Below, piece after piece: positions 24,338-33,010 of a stretch of DNA of 34,243 bases. The DNA is taken from NCBI GenBank assembly GCA_905234605.1, contig CAJOIE010000016.1:1-34243 (forward strand), given 5' to 3'. Source of the stretch: an uncultured Bacteroidaceae bacterium. Lineage in GTDB: Bacteria > Bacteroidota > Bacteroidia > Bacteroidales > Bacteroidaceae. Position 1 is the stretch's first letter. Every line of letters starts with the position of its first letter. Position numbers and translations under genes: made by a program. The notes beneath the pieces are model-generated. The model made no database searches, had not been told where the DNA came from, and saw only the letters and a list, made by a program, of their open reading frames with translations.

Positions 24338-26860
24338 ATGAGAGGCATCATCCTTTGCATCAGCGCGCTACTGTCGCTGCTGCCACATGCGGCCGTGGCT
24401 CAGTCGCCCGCGGGGTTCGGCCGGGCTCACCAGCTCTCCGCCGGCTGGCTCTTTGCGCTCAGCGACGACTCCACCGCCCTGCATCCCGACTTCGACGACA
24501 GCCACTGGACAGCCGTGCGCGTGCCTCACGACTGGGGTGTGACGCTGCCCATGTCGCCCGACCGCGGCTCGTGTCAGGGCTATCTGCATGGAGGCATCGG
24601 CTGGTATCGACGCCACATCACTCCTGCCGAGCTGCAGGCCGCAAGCCGCCACTATGTCTACTTCGAGGGCGTGTACAACCGCTCCACGGTCTACCTCAAC
24701 GGGCACCTTCTGGGCCATCGCCCCAGCGGCTTCGCTTCCTTCCTCTACGACCTCACGCCCTACCTGCGCACCGACGCCGACAACGTGCTGGCAGTGCGTG
24801 TCGACCACTCCCGACAGGACGACTCACGCTGGTACACGGGGTCGGGCATCTACCGTCCCGTCTGGCTCGTGGCTGCTGCCGACACCCATTTCGCCCTGTG
24901 GGGCACCACATGGAAGCTCAAGAGCATCTGCAAGGCCAAGGCAGTGGTAGAGGTTGGCCTTGAGATAGCGTCGGAGCAGACAGCCTCGGCGCAGCCGCAG
25001 CCACGGCAAGCATGCACCATAGCCGTCGAGGTCGTGGATGCCGACGGCAAGGTGGTAGCCACCTCCAAGGCAGCCCACACGCTCACTGTCGGTGCCACCA
25101 GCGCGAGCGTGTTGTCACTGTCCATACCGCATCCCAAACGCTGGACACTCACCACACCATATTTATATAATGTGCGCGCGCGCCTGCTGATGCACGGTCA
25201 CGAAGTCGACGTCACCGAGAGTCCGCTCGGACTGCGCACCTTGCAGTTCTCGCCGGAGCATGGCTTTGCCCTCAACGACGAGTGGATGAAGGTCAAGGGC
25301 GTATGCCTCCACGACGATGCCGGTGTGCTTGGCACAGCCGTGCCCACCGCCGTGTGGCGCGAGCGTCTGCTCACGCTGAAGAGCCTGGGTGTCAACGCCA
25401 TACGCATGAGCCACAACCCTCACGCTCCGTCGCTCTATGCCCTGTGCGACACACTTGGGCTCCTCGTGATGGACGAGGCCAGCGACGAGTGGGAGTTCCC
25501 CAAGCGCAAGTGGCTCGAGGGTTGGAACCGCGGCACCCCTGGCTACGAGGGCAGCTTCGACTACTTCAACGAGTGGATAGACCGCGATGTGGCCGACATG
25601 GTGCGTCGTGACCGCCGGCATCCCAGCATCTTCCTGTGGAGCATCGGCAACGAGGTGGACTATCCCAACGACCCCTACTCCCACCCCGTGCTCGACCATG
25701 GCGGCAGCGACTTCACACAACCCATGTACGGCGGCTACAAGCCCCAGCAGCCCAACGCCGAGCGCATAGGCACCATAGCACAGCGGCTGGCAGCCGTGGT
25801 GCGCAGCCACGATGGCACACGCGCCGTGACAGGAGCCCTGGCCGGCGTGGTGATGAGCAACGAGACGGCCTACCCTGAAGCCGTCGACGTGGTGGGCTAC
25901 AACTACACCGAGAGCCGCTACGACGACGATCATCGCCGCTATCCACGCCGCGTCATCTATGGCAGTGAGAACCGCCACGACCTGGCCGCATGGCAGGCCG
26001 TGACCACACGCGACCACATCTTCGGCCAGTTCCTATGGACAGGCATCGACTATCTTGGCGAGAGCGGCGCGTGGCCTGCACGAGGTTCCGAGGCAGGCCT
26101 GCTCGACCTGGCCGGACACATCAAGCCCAACGGCTACTACCGTGCATCGCTATGGGCCTGTCAGCCCGTGTGCTACATCGGAGCCTACCCCGTTGCGCCG
26201 CAACGCCGTGCAGGCCGGCGCACAGGCAGCAGCAGCCAACGCGAGCGGCAGGACTACGTGTCGGCCTACGCTCCTGCCGTGTGGAACTTCAGCGATGGCC
26301 AGCCGGTGCGCGTGGTGTGCTACACCAATGCCCCGACGGCCACACTCACCCTTCATGCCGCCGACGGGAAGGACACCATCTTTGCCCAGCCGTCACGCCG
26401 CGACGGCATACTCTATTGGGACATCGACTACAGGGCCGGACGCCTTGACTGTCAGGCCAACGATGTCAACGGCAAGGCTCTGGCCACGGCCGCGCTCCAG
26501 ACCAGCGGCCGGCCGGCGGCACTGCGCATCGTGCCCCGCCAGCAGTGGCAGCACCGCGACCGACAGCCACTGAGCAGCTACGAGTGCATCGTGGCCGACA
26601 TCGAGGTGGTGGACGACGACGGCCACCACGTCACCCTTGCCGACAACGACATCACCGTGACCGTCAGCGGCGCGCACCTGCTCGGCCTCGAGAATGCCGA
26701 CGTGCGCGACACCTCGTGCACCTCGGCCTCGCGCCACCGGCGCGCCCACGGCGGACGCCTCACAGCCTACATCGAGCCCGACAGCAGTGCCGCCGAGATT
26801 ACCATGCATGCCGCCGCGCCTCTGCTTGAGGGCGCAGTGCAGGTGTGGAGCACGGAGTGA
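24338..26860 (+). CDS. Secreted GH2 beta-galactosidase-type glycosidase
   Basis: This 840-residue exported enzyme has a signal peptide (IILCISALLSLLPHAAVAQ). The order is a GH2 sugar-binding jelly-roll (about 30-210, with VPHDWGV and GIGWYRRHI), an Ig-like domain (about 215-310), a TIM barrel (about 315-600), a DUF4982-type domain (about 640-730) and a final Ig-like domain. Catalytic glutamates are E439 in WSIGNEVD (acid/base) and E544 in YGSENR (nucleophile); HDDAGVLGTAV and RMSHNPH are typical of this subfamily. Its best-known members are beta-galactosidases acting on plant or host glycans. It lies 29 bp after trxB, so read-through is likely. It ends at repeat array D. Confidence 0.9.
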   Translation: MRGIILCISALLSLLPHAAVAQSPAGFGRAHQLSAGWLFALSDDSTALHPDFDDSHWTAVRVPHDWGVTLPMSPDRGSCQGYLHGGIGWYRRHITPAELQAASRHYVYFEGVYNRSTVYLNGHLLGHRPSGFASFLYDLTPYLRTDADNVLAVRVDHSRQDDSRWYTGSGIYRPVWLVAAADTHFALWGTTWKLKSICKAKAVVEVGLEIASEQTASAQPQPRQACTIAVEVVDADGKVVATSKAAHTLTVGATSASVLSLSIPHPKRWTLTTPYLYNVRARLLMHGHEVDVTESPLGLRTLQFSPEHGFALNDEWMKVKGVCLHDDAGVLGTAVPTAVWRERLLTLKSLGVNAIRMSHNPHAPSLYALCDTLGLLVMDEASDEWEFPKRKWLEGWNRGTPGYEGSFDYFNEWIDRDVADMVRRDRRHPSIFLWSIGNEVDYPNDPYSHPVLDHGGSDFTQPMYGGYKPQQPNAERIGTIAQRLAAVVRSHDGTRAVTGALAGVVMSNETAYPEAVDVVGYNYTESRYDDDHRRYPRRVIYGSENRHDLAAWQAVTTRDHIFGQFLWTGIDYLGESGAWPARGSEAGLLDLAGHIKPNGYYRASLWACQPVCYIGAYPVAPQRRAGRRTGSSSQRERQDYVSAYAPAVWNFSDGQPVRVVCYTNAPTATLTLHAADGKDTIFAQPSRRDGILYWDIDYRAGRLDCQANDVNGKALATAALQTSGRPAALRIVPRQQWQHRDRQPLSSYECIVADIEVVDDDGHHVTLADNDITVTVSGAHLLGLENADVRDTSCTSASRHRRAHGGRLTAYIEPDSSAAEITMHAAAPLLEGAVQVWSTE

Positions 26861-26911
26861 CTGCTGCCGCCACTAAGCATGCCTCGCCAGCGTCGTGCCG
26901 GTGCCGGCAGC

Positions 26912-27034
26912 CACATGCACACTCAGCACCACACACCCTGCACCCACAACGCAAACACCCTGCAAGGTCATCACACAGACCATGCAGGGTGTTTGCGTTG
27001 TGGGTGCAGGGTGTGTCAGTCAATAGTGCATGGA
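26912..27034. repeat. Phased palindromic array D (22-23 bp period)
   Basis: Centres lie at 26917.5, 26940.5, 26962.5, 26984.5, 27006.5 and 27028.5, with intervals of 23, 22, 22, 22 and 22. Core 12-mers are CACATGCACACT, ACCCTGCACCCA, ACCCTGCAAGGT, ACCATGCAGGGT, TGGGTGCAGGGT and ATAGTGCATGGA. The array fills the 202-bp gap between the convergent GH2 and nadC genes. Its middle is a perfect long inverted repeat, annotated separately. Confidence 0.88.
26931..27016. repeat. Perfect 34-bp inverted repeat within array D
   Basis: The left arm 26931-26964 is the exact reverse complement of the right arm 26983-27016. Inside the 18-nt spacer, GGTC (26966-26969) pairs with GACC (26978-26981) after one A/A mismatch, leaving an 8-nt loop. 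Neither strand has a T-run after the stem, so this is not a standard intrinsic terminator, although transcripts from either side would form the same long hairpin. Confidence 0.95.
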
Positions 27035-27062
27035 TAGATGGCTACCGTGTGCCGGTGCAGCC

Positions 27063-27911
27063 TCAGCAAGCCTTGAAGCTCATGTCGAGCCCCTTCACGC
27101 TATGCGTGAGGGCACCCACTGAGATGAAGTCGACACCACACTCGGCATAGTCGCGCAGATTGTCGATAGTGATGCCTCCGCTTGACTCCGTCTCGTAGCG
27201 GTGGCCGATGAGCTGCACGGCCTGCCGTGTAAGCTCTGGCGTGAAATTGTCCAGCATAATGCGGTCCACGCCGCCGATGGCGAGCACCTGGCGCAGCTCG
27301 TCCATGTTGCGCACCTCTATCTCAATCTTGAGGTCCTTGCCCTTGGCACGCAGATAGTCGTGGCAGCGGCTGATGGCATTGGCTATACCACCTGCGAAGT
27401 CGACATGGTTGTCCTTGAGCAGTATCATGTCGAAGAGACCGATGCGATGGTTCACGCCGCCGCCGATGCGCACGGCCTCCTTCTCCAGCATGCGCATGCC
27501 GGGCGTGGTCTTGCGGGTGTCGAGCACACGCGTGCCGGTGCCTTCGAGGCGCTCCACATAGCGGTGAGTCATGGTGGCAATGCCGCTCATGCGCTGCATG
27601 ATATTGAGCATGAGGCGCTCCGTCTGCAAGAGGCTCTGCACACGTCCGTGCACCAGCATGGCCACGTCGCCCGGCCGCACATGCGTGCCGTCGCCTATGA
27701 ACACCTCCACCTGCATCTCGGCATCGAAGCGCGCAAACACGCGTCTGGCCACCTCGACACCCGCCAGGATGCCTTCTTCCTTGATGAGCAGGCGGCTCTG
27801 CCCCATGGCATCGGCAGGAATGCAGCACAGTGTGGTGTGGTCGCCATCGCCTATATCCTCGGCAAAGGCCAGGTCAATGAGGCGGTCGTTGAGTTCGTCT
27901 ACAGTATACAT
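27063..27911 (-). CDS. nadC: Nicotinate-nucleotide diphosphorylase (carboxylating), quinolinate phosphoribosyltransferase
   Basis: This 282-residue cytosolic enzyme turns quinolinate and PRPP into nicotinate mononucleotide in de novo NAD synthesis. The family pattern is complete: [10 protein letters not shown] near the N-terminus, [16 protein letters not shown], the PRPP/quinolinate-binding [50 protein letters not shown] and the C-terminal [10 protein letters not shown]. It lies 59 bp after the LolC/E-like permease with no promoter box visible between them, so it is probably the last gene of a three-gene transcript. No nadA or nadB is in the window. Confidence 0.96.
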   Translation of the reverse strand: MYTVDELNDRLIDLAFAEDIGDGDHTTLCCIPADAMGQSRLLIKEEGILAGVEVARRVFARFDAEMQVEVFIGDGTHVRPGDVAMLVHGRVQSLLQTERLMLNIMQRMSGIATMTHRYVERLEGTGTRVLDTRKTTPGMRMLEKEAVRIGGGVNHRIGLFDMILLKDNHVDFAGGIANAISRCHDYLRAKGKDLKIEIEVRNMDELRQVLAIGGVDRIMLDNFTPELTRQAVQLIGHRYETESSGGITIDNLRDYAECGVDFISVGALTHSVKGLDMSFKAC

Positions 27912-27970
27912 ATTATCTTACATGAGAAATTGTGGTTAGCATGTGTGTGTCCGCATGCTGCCGTGAGGCC

Positions 27971-29215
27971 TCACTCGAAGCGCATCACGCGGGCCGGATG
28001 CACGCGCGCCACGAGGTGTGTGGGCACAATGAGTGCCATGAGCGTGATGAGGAGCGTGGCAGCATTGATGAGGATTATGACGGGCCAGGGCAACGCCACG
28101 GGCACGGAGTCGAGATAGTAGGTCGCGGCGTCCAAACGTACAAGGTGCAAATGGGCTTGCAGCAGGCACAGCCCAATGCCGAGCACATTGCCCCACAGCA
28201 TGCCCCTGCCCACGAGCATGGCGGCCAGACGGAGGAAGATGCTGCGCAGCTGTGCGTTGGTGGCCCCGATGCTCTTCATTATGGCTATGAAGCGTGTGCG
28301 CTCCAGGATGATGATGAGCAGGCCGGCCGTCATGGTGAAGATGCTCAGCAGGAGCATCAGCACAAGTATGACATAGACATTGGTGTCGAGCACATCGAGC
28401 CATGAGAAGAGACCTGGGTAGAGCTCCACGATGCTGTAGGGCACATAGACAGCTCCATAGGCATCGCGCGACTGGTGCATGAGCGCATGCACATCGGCCA
28501 GCACCTGCCCGATGTCATCAAACGAGGTCAGGCGCAGCTCGGCACCGGCACACTGCCCTGGAGCCCACCCCGCCAGCTGCTGCACGGCAGGCATATCGGT
28601 ATACACCACACGCGAGTCGAACTCGCGCAGATGGGTCTCATAGACGGCTGCCACTGTGTAGCGGCGGGCACGCACCGCCTGCGCAAAGAAATAGGCATAG
28701 ACACGGTCGCCGACAGACAGATGCAGGGCATCGGCCACGAGACGCGACACCACTATCTGCTGCGACAGGCTGTCGGCCGAGAAGCGCGGCAGGCACCCTG
28801 CCACGACATGACGGGCCAGAAACGCAGTGTCGTAGTCCTCGGCAATGCCCTTGAGCATGATGCCCTGAAAGGCATCGTCGGTCTTGAGCATGCCACCAAT
28901 GGAGGCGAAACGCTGCACATGCTCCACGCCTGGCACGGCAGCGAGCATCTGCACCACAGTGGAGTCGACCACAATGGGCGAGGCGTTGGCTGCATAGACC
29001 GACTCGCCGTTGAGCAGCTCTATATCGCCGGCAAAGCCTTCCACCTTGAGGCGTATCTCGCGCTTGAAGCCAAGCATGACACACACCGACACCACCATCA
29101 CCATGAGCCCTACGGCAATGCCCCACACAGCCACGCTGACAGGCAGGCGCGAGACACGGTGCTGGCTGCCGCTCTGTCCATAGAGGCGACGGGCTATGGC
29201 TGTGGCAAGCGACAT
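27971..29215 (-). CDS. LolC/LolE-like ABC permease (FtsX family)
   Basis: This 414-residue inner-membrane protein has TM1 at about residues 22-50 (VSVAVWGIAVGLMVMVVSVCVMLGF), a large periplasmic domain, and three TM segments from about 278 onward. The cytoplasmic loop between them reads ERTRFIAIMKSIGATNAQLR, the FtsX-family coupling region. The start (VAVWGIAVGLMVMVVSVCVMLGFKREI) is like LolC/E, which extract lipoproteins for LolA. No LolD ATPase is adjacent, so it must use one encoded elsewhere. Its ATG follows the aminotransferase stop codon directly, with no spacer, so translation is coupled. Confidence 0.85.
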   Translation of the reverse strand: MSLATAIARRLYGQSGSQHRVSRLPVSVAVWGIAVGLMVMVVSVCVMLGFKREIRLKVEGFAGDIELLNGESVYAANASPIVVDSTVVQMLAAVPGVEHVQRFASIGGMLKTDDAFQGIMLKGIAEDYDTAFLARHVVAGCLPRFSADSLSQQIVVSRLVADALHLSVGDRVYAYFFAQAVRARRYTVAAVYETHLREFDSRVVYTDMPAVQQLAGWAPGQCAGAELRLTSFDDIGQVLADVHALMHQSRDAYGAVYVPYSIVELYPGLFSWLDVLDTNVYVILVLMLLLSIFTMTAGLLIIILERTRFIAIMKSIGATNAQLRSIFLRLAAMLVGRGMLWGNVLGIGLCLLQAHLHLVRLDAATYYLDSVPVALPWPVIILINAATLLITLMALIVPTHLVARVHPARVMRFE

Positions 29216-30409
29216 CTACTTACTGTTATAGGCTTCCAGTGCCTTGCGCAGCACAAAGAGGGCACGCGTCAGGTCGTCCTTGTTGAGCACATAGGCCAGT
29301 CGCACCTCGTTGCGCCCAAGGCCAGGAGTGGTGTAGAAACCTGCGGCAGGAGCCATCATGACGGTCTGGCCCTCATAGTTGAAGTCGCGCAGGCACCAGG
29401 CACAGAAGTCCTCGGCATCATCGACAGGCAGCTTGGCCACAGTGTAGAACGCCCCCATGGGAATGGGGCTGTACACGCCCGGGATGCGGTTGAGGCCGTC
29501 AATGAGACACTTGCGCCGCTCCACATACTCGTCGTAGACCTCGCGGGCATACTCCTCGCCGGCATCAAGCGATGCCTCGGCGGCAATCTGCCCGATGAGC
29601 GGAGGCGACAGACGTGCCTGGCAGAACTTCATCACAGCCTGGCGCACCTCCTTGTTCTTAGTGATGAGCGCACCTATGCGGATGCCACACTCGGAGTAGC
29701 GCTTCGACACGGAGTCGATGAGCACCACATTCTGCTCAATGCCCTCTAAATGACAGGCCGAGATATAGGGGGAGCCCGTGTAGATGAACTCACGATAGAC
29801 CTCGTCGGAGAAGAGATAGAGGTCGTACTTCCTGACCAGATCGCGTATCTGGTTCATCTCCCTGCGCGTGTAGAGGTAGCCCGTTGGGTTGTTGGGGTTG
29901 CAGATGAGTATGGCACGGGTGCGCTCATTGATGAGTTCCTCGAACTTCTCCACCTTGGGCAGCGAGAAGCCCTCCTCAATGGTGGTCGTCACGGTGCGGA
30001 TGACAGCACCTGCGCTTATGGCAAAGGCCATGTAGTTGGCATAGGCAGGCTCCGGCACGATAATCTCATCACCCGGATTGAGGCACGAGAGAAACGCAAA
30101 GAGCACAGCCTCCGAGCCACCGCTGGTGACAATAATATCATCGGCAGTGACATCGATGTTGTACTTCCTGTAATAATCCACCAGTTTCTCACGGTAGCTC
30201 TGATAGCCCTGCGAAGGCGAATACTCGAGGATGGTGCGGTCAATGCCGCGGATGGCATCAAGGGCAGCCCGTGGCGTGGGCAGGTCGGGCTGACCGATAT
30301 TGAGGTGAAACACATGGATGCCCCGCCGCTTGGCATCGTTGGCCAAAGGAGCCAGCTTACGGATAGGCGATGCGGGCATCTCCACGCCACGCTGTGATAT
30401 TGAAGGCAT
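29216..30409 (-). CDS. PLP-dependent aminotransferase (aspartate aminotransferase family)
   Basis: This is a 397-residue class I/II aminotransferase. The visible features are the substrate/PLP region HLNIGQPDLPTP near the N-terminus, SGGSEAVLFAF binding the cofactor phosphate, NPNNPTGYLY, FSDEVYREF, and the Schiff-base lysine K236 in SVSKRYSECGIRIG. The final part has a normal arginine (EVRLAYVL). It probably makes aspartate or another amino acid from a 2-oxo acid; exact substrate is not clear. It heads the transcript with the Lol-like permease and nadC; aspartate is a NAD precursor, but a functional link is only inference. Confidence 0.9.
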   Translation of the reverse strand: MPSISQRGVEMPASPIRKLAPLANDAKRRGIHVFHLNIGQPDLPTPRAALDAIRGIDRTILEYSPSQGYQSYREKLVDYYRKYNIDVTADDIIVTSGGSEAVLFAFLSCLNPGDEIIVPEPAYANYMAFAISAGAVIRTVTTTIEEGFSLPKVEKFEELINERTRAILICNPNNPTGYLYTRREMNQIRDLVRKYDLYLFSDEVYREFIYTGSPYISACHLEGIEQNVVLIDSVSKRYSECGIRIGALITKNKEVRQAVMKFCQARLSPPLIGQIAAEASLDAGEEYAREVYDEYVERRKCLIDGLNRIPGVYSPIPMGAFYTVAKLPVDDAEDFCAWCLRDFNYEGQTVMMAPAAGFYTTPGLGRNEVRLAYVLNKDDLTRALFVLRKALEAYNSK

Positions 30410-30443
30410 AAGCTACTTGCTGATTAGATGCAGGTTTGTTGGG

Positions 30444-30451
30444 CAAATGTA
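30444..30451 (-). promoter_or_regulatory. Promoter of the aminotransferase-permease-nadC operon
   Basis: TACATTTG on the minus strand is a perfect -7 box. The predicted start near 30438 leaves a leader of about 28 nt. Confidence 0.6.
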
Positions 30452-30500
30452 GTGTATCCACAGCGAACCGAGAGCCTTTTGCGTGTTTTTTTAGGAAAGG

Positions 30501-30532
30501 TTTGTCATGCTGAAAAGATTTGGCTTAATTTG
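30501..30532 (+). promoter_or_regulatory. Promoter of the galactose operon
   Basis: A -33 TTTG (30501-30504) is separated by 20 bp from TTAATTTG (30525-30532), a one-mismatch -7 box. The predicted start near 30538 gives a leader of about 31 nt. No operator or local regulator is recognised. Confidence 0.5.
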
Positions 30533-30569
30533 CGTCACACTTAACTAACCTATTACATACCCACCCGTC

Positions 30570-31646
30570 ATGGACATAAGCACATTGTCTGGACTGAAAC
30601 GAACCGACTTTCAGTCCAGAGTACAAGGTAAAGAGACAGACCTCTATACCTTAATTAATAAGAAAGGGCTGGAGGTGAGCATCACCAACTACGGAGGCGC
30701 GCTCGTTGCCATCATGGTGCCCGACAGGGACGGCCGCATAGCCAACGTCATTCAGGGCCACGACAACATCAAGGGCGTAGTAGAAAGCCCCGAGCCATTC
30801 CTCTCCACACTCATAGGCCGCTACGGCAACCGCATCTGCCGCGGGCAATTCACCCTCGATGCCAAAAGCTACTCCTTAGCCATCAACAACGGCCCCAACG
30901 CCCTGCACGGCGGACCCACAGGCTTCCACGCCCGCGTCTGGGAAGCCACACAGACCGACGCACAGACACTTTCCTTGCATTATCTCTCTGCCGACGGCGA
31001 GGAAGGTTTCCCCGGCAACCTGGACATCACAGTGGTCTACCGCTGGACCGACGACAACGAGCTGGTTATCGACTACAAGGCCACCACGGACAAAACCACC
31101 ATCGTCAACCTCACCAACCACGGTTTCTTCTCGCTGGCAGGCATTGCCAACCCCACGCCCGACATCATGGACCTGCAATGCCAGATTAATGCCGACTTCT
31201 TCATTCCCATCGACGAGACAAGCATCCCCACAGGCGAAGTACGCCGCGTGGAAGGCACGCCCTTCGACTTCCGCACCATGCACGCCGTGGGCGACCAGAT
31301 AGATGCCGACGACGAGCAGACACGCAACGGTGCTGGCTACGACCACTGCTTTGTGCTCAACAAGCGTGAGGACGGAGAGCTCTCCTTTGCTGCCAAGATA
31401 CACGACCCAAACAGCGGCCGCACAATGGAAGTCTACACCACAGAGCCTGGCGTGCAGGTGTACACCGACAACTGGGCAACAGGCTACCCCGGACAGAATG
31501 GAGCCACGTTCCCGCGCCGCTCGGCCATCTGCTTCGAGGCACAGCACTTCCCCGACAGCCCCAACCGTGCGCACTTCCCCTCGGTGGTGCTGCATCCCGG
31601 AGAGACTTACACGCAGACCACCATCTACCGTTTCGGCGTGGAATAA
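30570..31646 (+). CDS. galM: Aldose 1-epimerase (mutarotase)
   Basis: This 358-residue cytosolic enzyme interconverts alpha- and beta-galactose. It has no signal peptide, unlike the secreted mutarotases of some relatives. Family motifs are ITNYGGALVAIMVPD near the N-terminus, IGRYGNRI, NALHGGPTGFH and NLTNHGFFSL (the conserved histidines), GYDHCFVL, and the catalytic glutamate in ICFEAQHFPDSPN. It is the first gene of the galM-MFS-galK operon, 41 bp before the transporter. It supplies alpha-galactose for galactokinase. Confidence 0.96.
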   Translation: MDISTLSGLKRTDFQSRVQGKETDLYTLINKKGLEVSITNYGGALVAIMVPDRDGRIANVIQGHDNIKGVVESPEPFLSTLIGRYGNRICRGQFTLDAKSYSLAINNGPNALHGGPTGFHARVWEATQTDAQTLSLHYLSADGEEGFPGNLDITVVYRWTDDNELVIDYKATTDKTTIVNLTNHGFFSLAGIANPTPDIMDLQCQINADFFIPIDETSIPTGEVRRVEGTPFDFRTMHAVGDQIDADDEQTRNGAGYDHCFVLNKREDGELSFAAKIHDPNSGRTMEVYTTEPGVQVYTDNWATGYPGQNGATFPRRSAICFEAQHFPDSPNRAHFPSVVLHPGETYTQTTIYRFGVE

Positions 31647-31687
31647 GCGTCAGACAAACTGATAAACACTAAATAACTTAAATAACT

Positions 31688-32977
31688 ATGAGTCAAGAAA
31701 AGAAACAATGGGGTGCCATCATCGTGATGATAGCCCTGTTCGCAATGATTGCCTTCGTGACGAACCTATGTTCGCCCATGGGTGTCATAGTGAAGAACCA
31801 GTTCGGCACAACCAACTTCATGGCCATGATTGGCAACTACGGCAACTTCGGAGCCTACCTGCTGATGGGCTTCCCCGCAGGCATGATGATACAGAAGTGG
31901 GGCTACAAGCGCACTGCACTCATCGGCCTGCTGGTCGGCATCACCGGAATCCTGGTGCAATGGCTCTCCGGCTGGGGCGGCATGGCTGTCTATCTGGTAG
32001 GCGCACTGATTTCTGGCTGCTGCATGTGCATCCTCAACACCGTGGTCAACCCCATGCTTAACCTCCTCGGCGGCGGCGGCAACAAGGGCAACCAGCTCAT
32101 CCAGACCGGCGGCGTGTTCAACAGCACCGCAGCCGTGGCCGTATATATCATCATGGGTGCCCTCATCGGCGATGCAGCAAAGGCCAAGATATCCGATGCC
32201 ACACCTGCTCTGATGATAGCACTCGCCATCTTCGTCGTGGCATTCGTCGTCATCTTCTTCACAAAGATTGAAGAGCCGCAGCAGCCCGTGGAAAAGAAAG
32301 ACGGACAGAAAGACCCGCATAGCGCATTCTCATTCCGCCATTTCAACCTCGGCATACTTGCCATAGGCCTCTATGGCGGCATCGAGATGGGCATACCTGG
32401 CTACATCCTGCAGTACCTCACAGCAACCGCAGATGCTGCCACACCAGGTCTCGCAATGGATGCAGGCTACGTCGGCACGCTCGGGTCAATCTACTTCCTC
32501 TTCATGCTCATAGGTCGTTTCGTCGGCGCAAGCGTAGGCGGCAAGGTCAGCACAAAGGCCATGATGACATTCGTCAGCTCGATGGCTATCATACTGCTGC
32601 TGCTCGGCATCTACCTTCCCACAACAACCACCGTCAACGTCCCGGGCATCGACTACACCAACATGGCTATCCTATGGGGCGAGGTGCCCGTTGGCATCTT
32701 CTGCTTCCTCCTCGTCGGGCTGTGCGCAAGCGTCATGTGGGGCGGCATCTTCAACCTCGCCACCGAGGGACTGGGCAAATACACGGCCATCGCCTCCGGC
32801 GCATTCATGACAATGGTCGTTGGCTTCGCCATCATGGTGGGCATCCAGGGTCTGGTTGCCGACATGACCGGCAGCTATCTCACCAGCTATTGGGTGCCCC
32901 TGCTCTGCGCTGTGTACATCCTCTACTACGCCCTCATCGGCTCCAAGAACGTCAACACCGACATTCCTGTAGACTAA
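31688..32977 (+). CDS. Sugar:proton MFS symporter (FucP/glucose-galactose type)
   Basis: This 429-residue inner-membrane transporter has about twelve TM helices and a charged central loop (about 195-215, EEPQQPVEKKDGQKDPH). It belongs to the FHS/FucP family: TM1 reads IALFAMIAFVTNLCSPMGVIVKNQF, and TM4-TM5 hold CILNTVVNPMLNLLGGGGNKG. Placement between galM and galK points to galactose or glucose/galactose uptake. It ends 33 bp before galK. Confidence 0.92.
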   Translation: MSQEKKQWGAIIVMIALFAMIAFVTNLCSPMGVIVKNQFGTTNFMAMIGNYGNFGAYLLMGFPAGMMIQKWGYKRTALIGLLVGITGILVQWLSGWGGMAVYLVGALISGCCMCILNTVVNPMLNLLGGGGNKGNQLIQTGGVFNSTAAVAVYIIMGALIGDAAKAKISDATPALMIALAIFVVAFVVIFFTKIEEPQQPVEKKDGQKDPHSAFSFRHFNLGILAIGLYGGIEMGIPGYILQYLTATADAATPGLAMDAGYVGTLGSIYFLFMLIGRFVGASVGGKVSTKAMMTFVSSMAIILLLLGIYLPTTTTVNVPGIDYTNMAILWGEVPVGIFCFLLVGLCASVMWGGIFNLATEGLGKYTAIASGAFMTMVVGFAIMVGIQGLVADMTGSYLTSYWVPLLCAVYILYYALIGSKNVNTDIPVD

Positions 32978-33010
32978 TTCCCAATACCCCATATTCAAAT
33001 CTCAATCCTT

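Noticed and set aside
28475..29749. A 424-codon open frame on the plus strand
   Set aside because: It is antisense to the permease and aminotransferase, which have clear family motifs; it has none.
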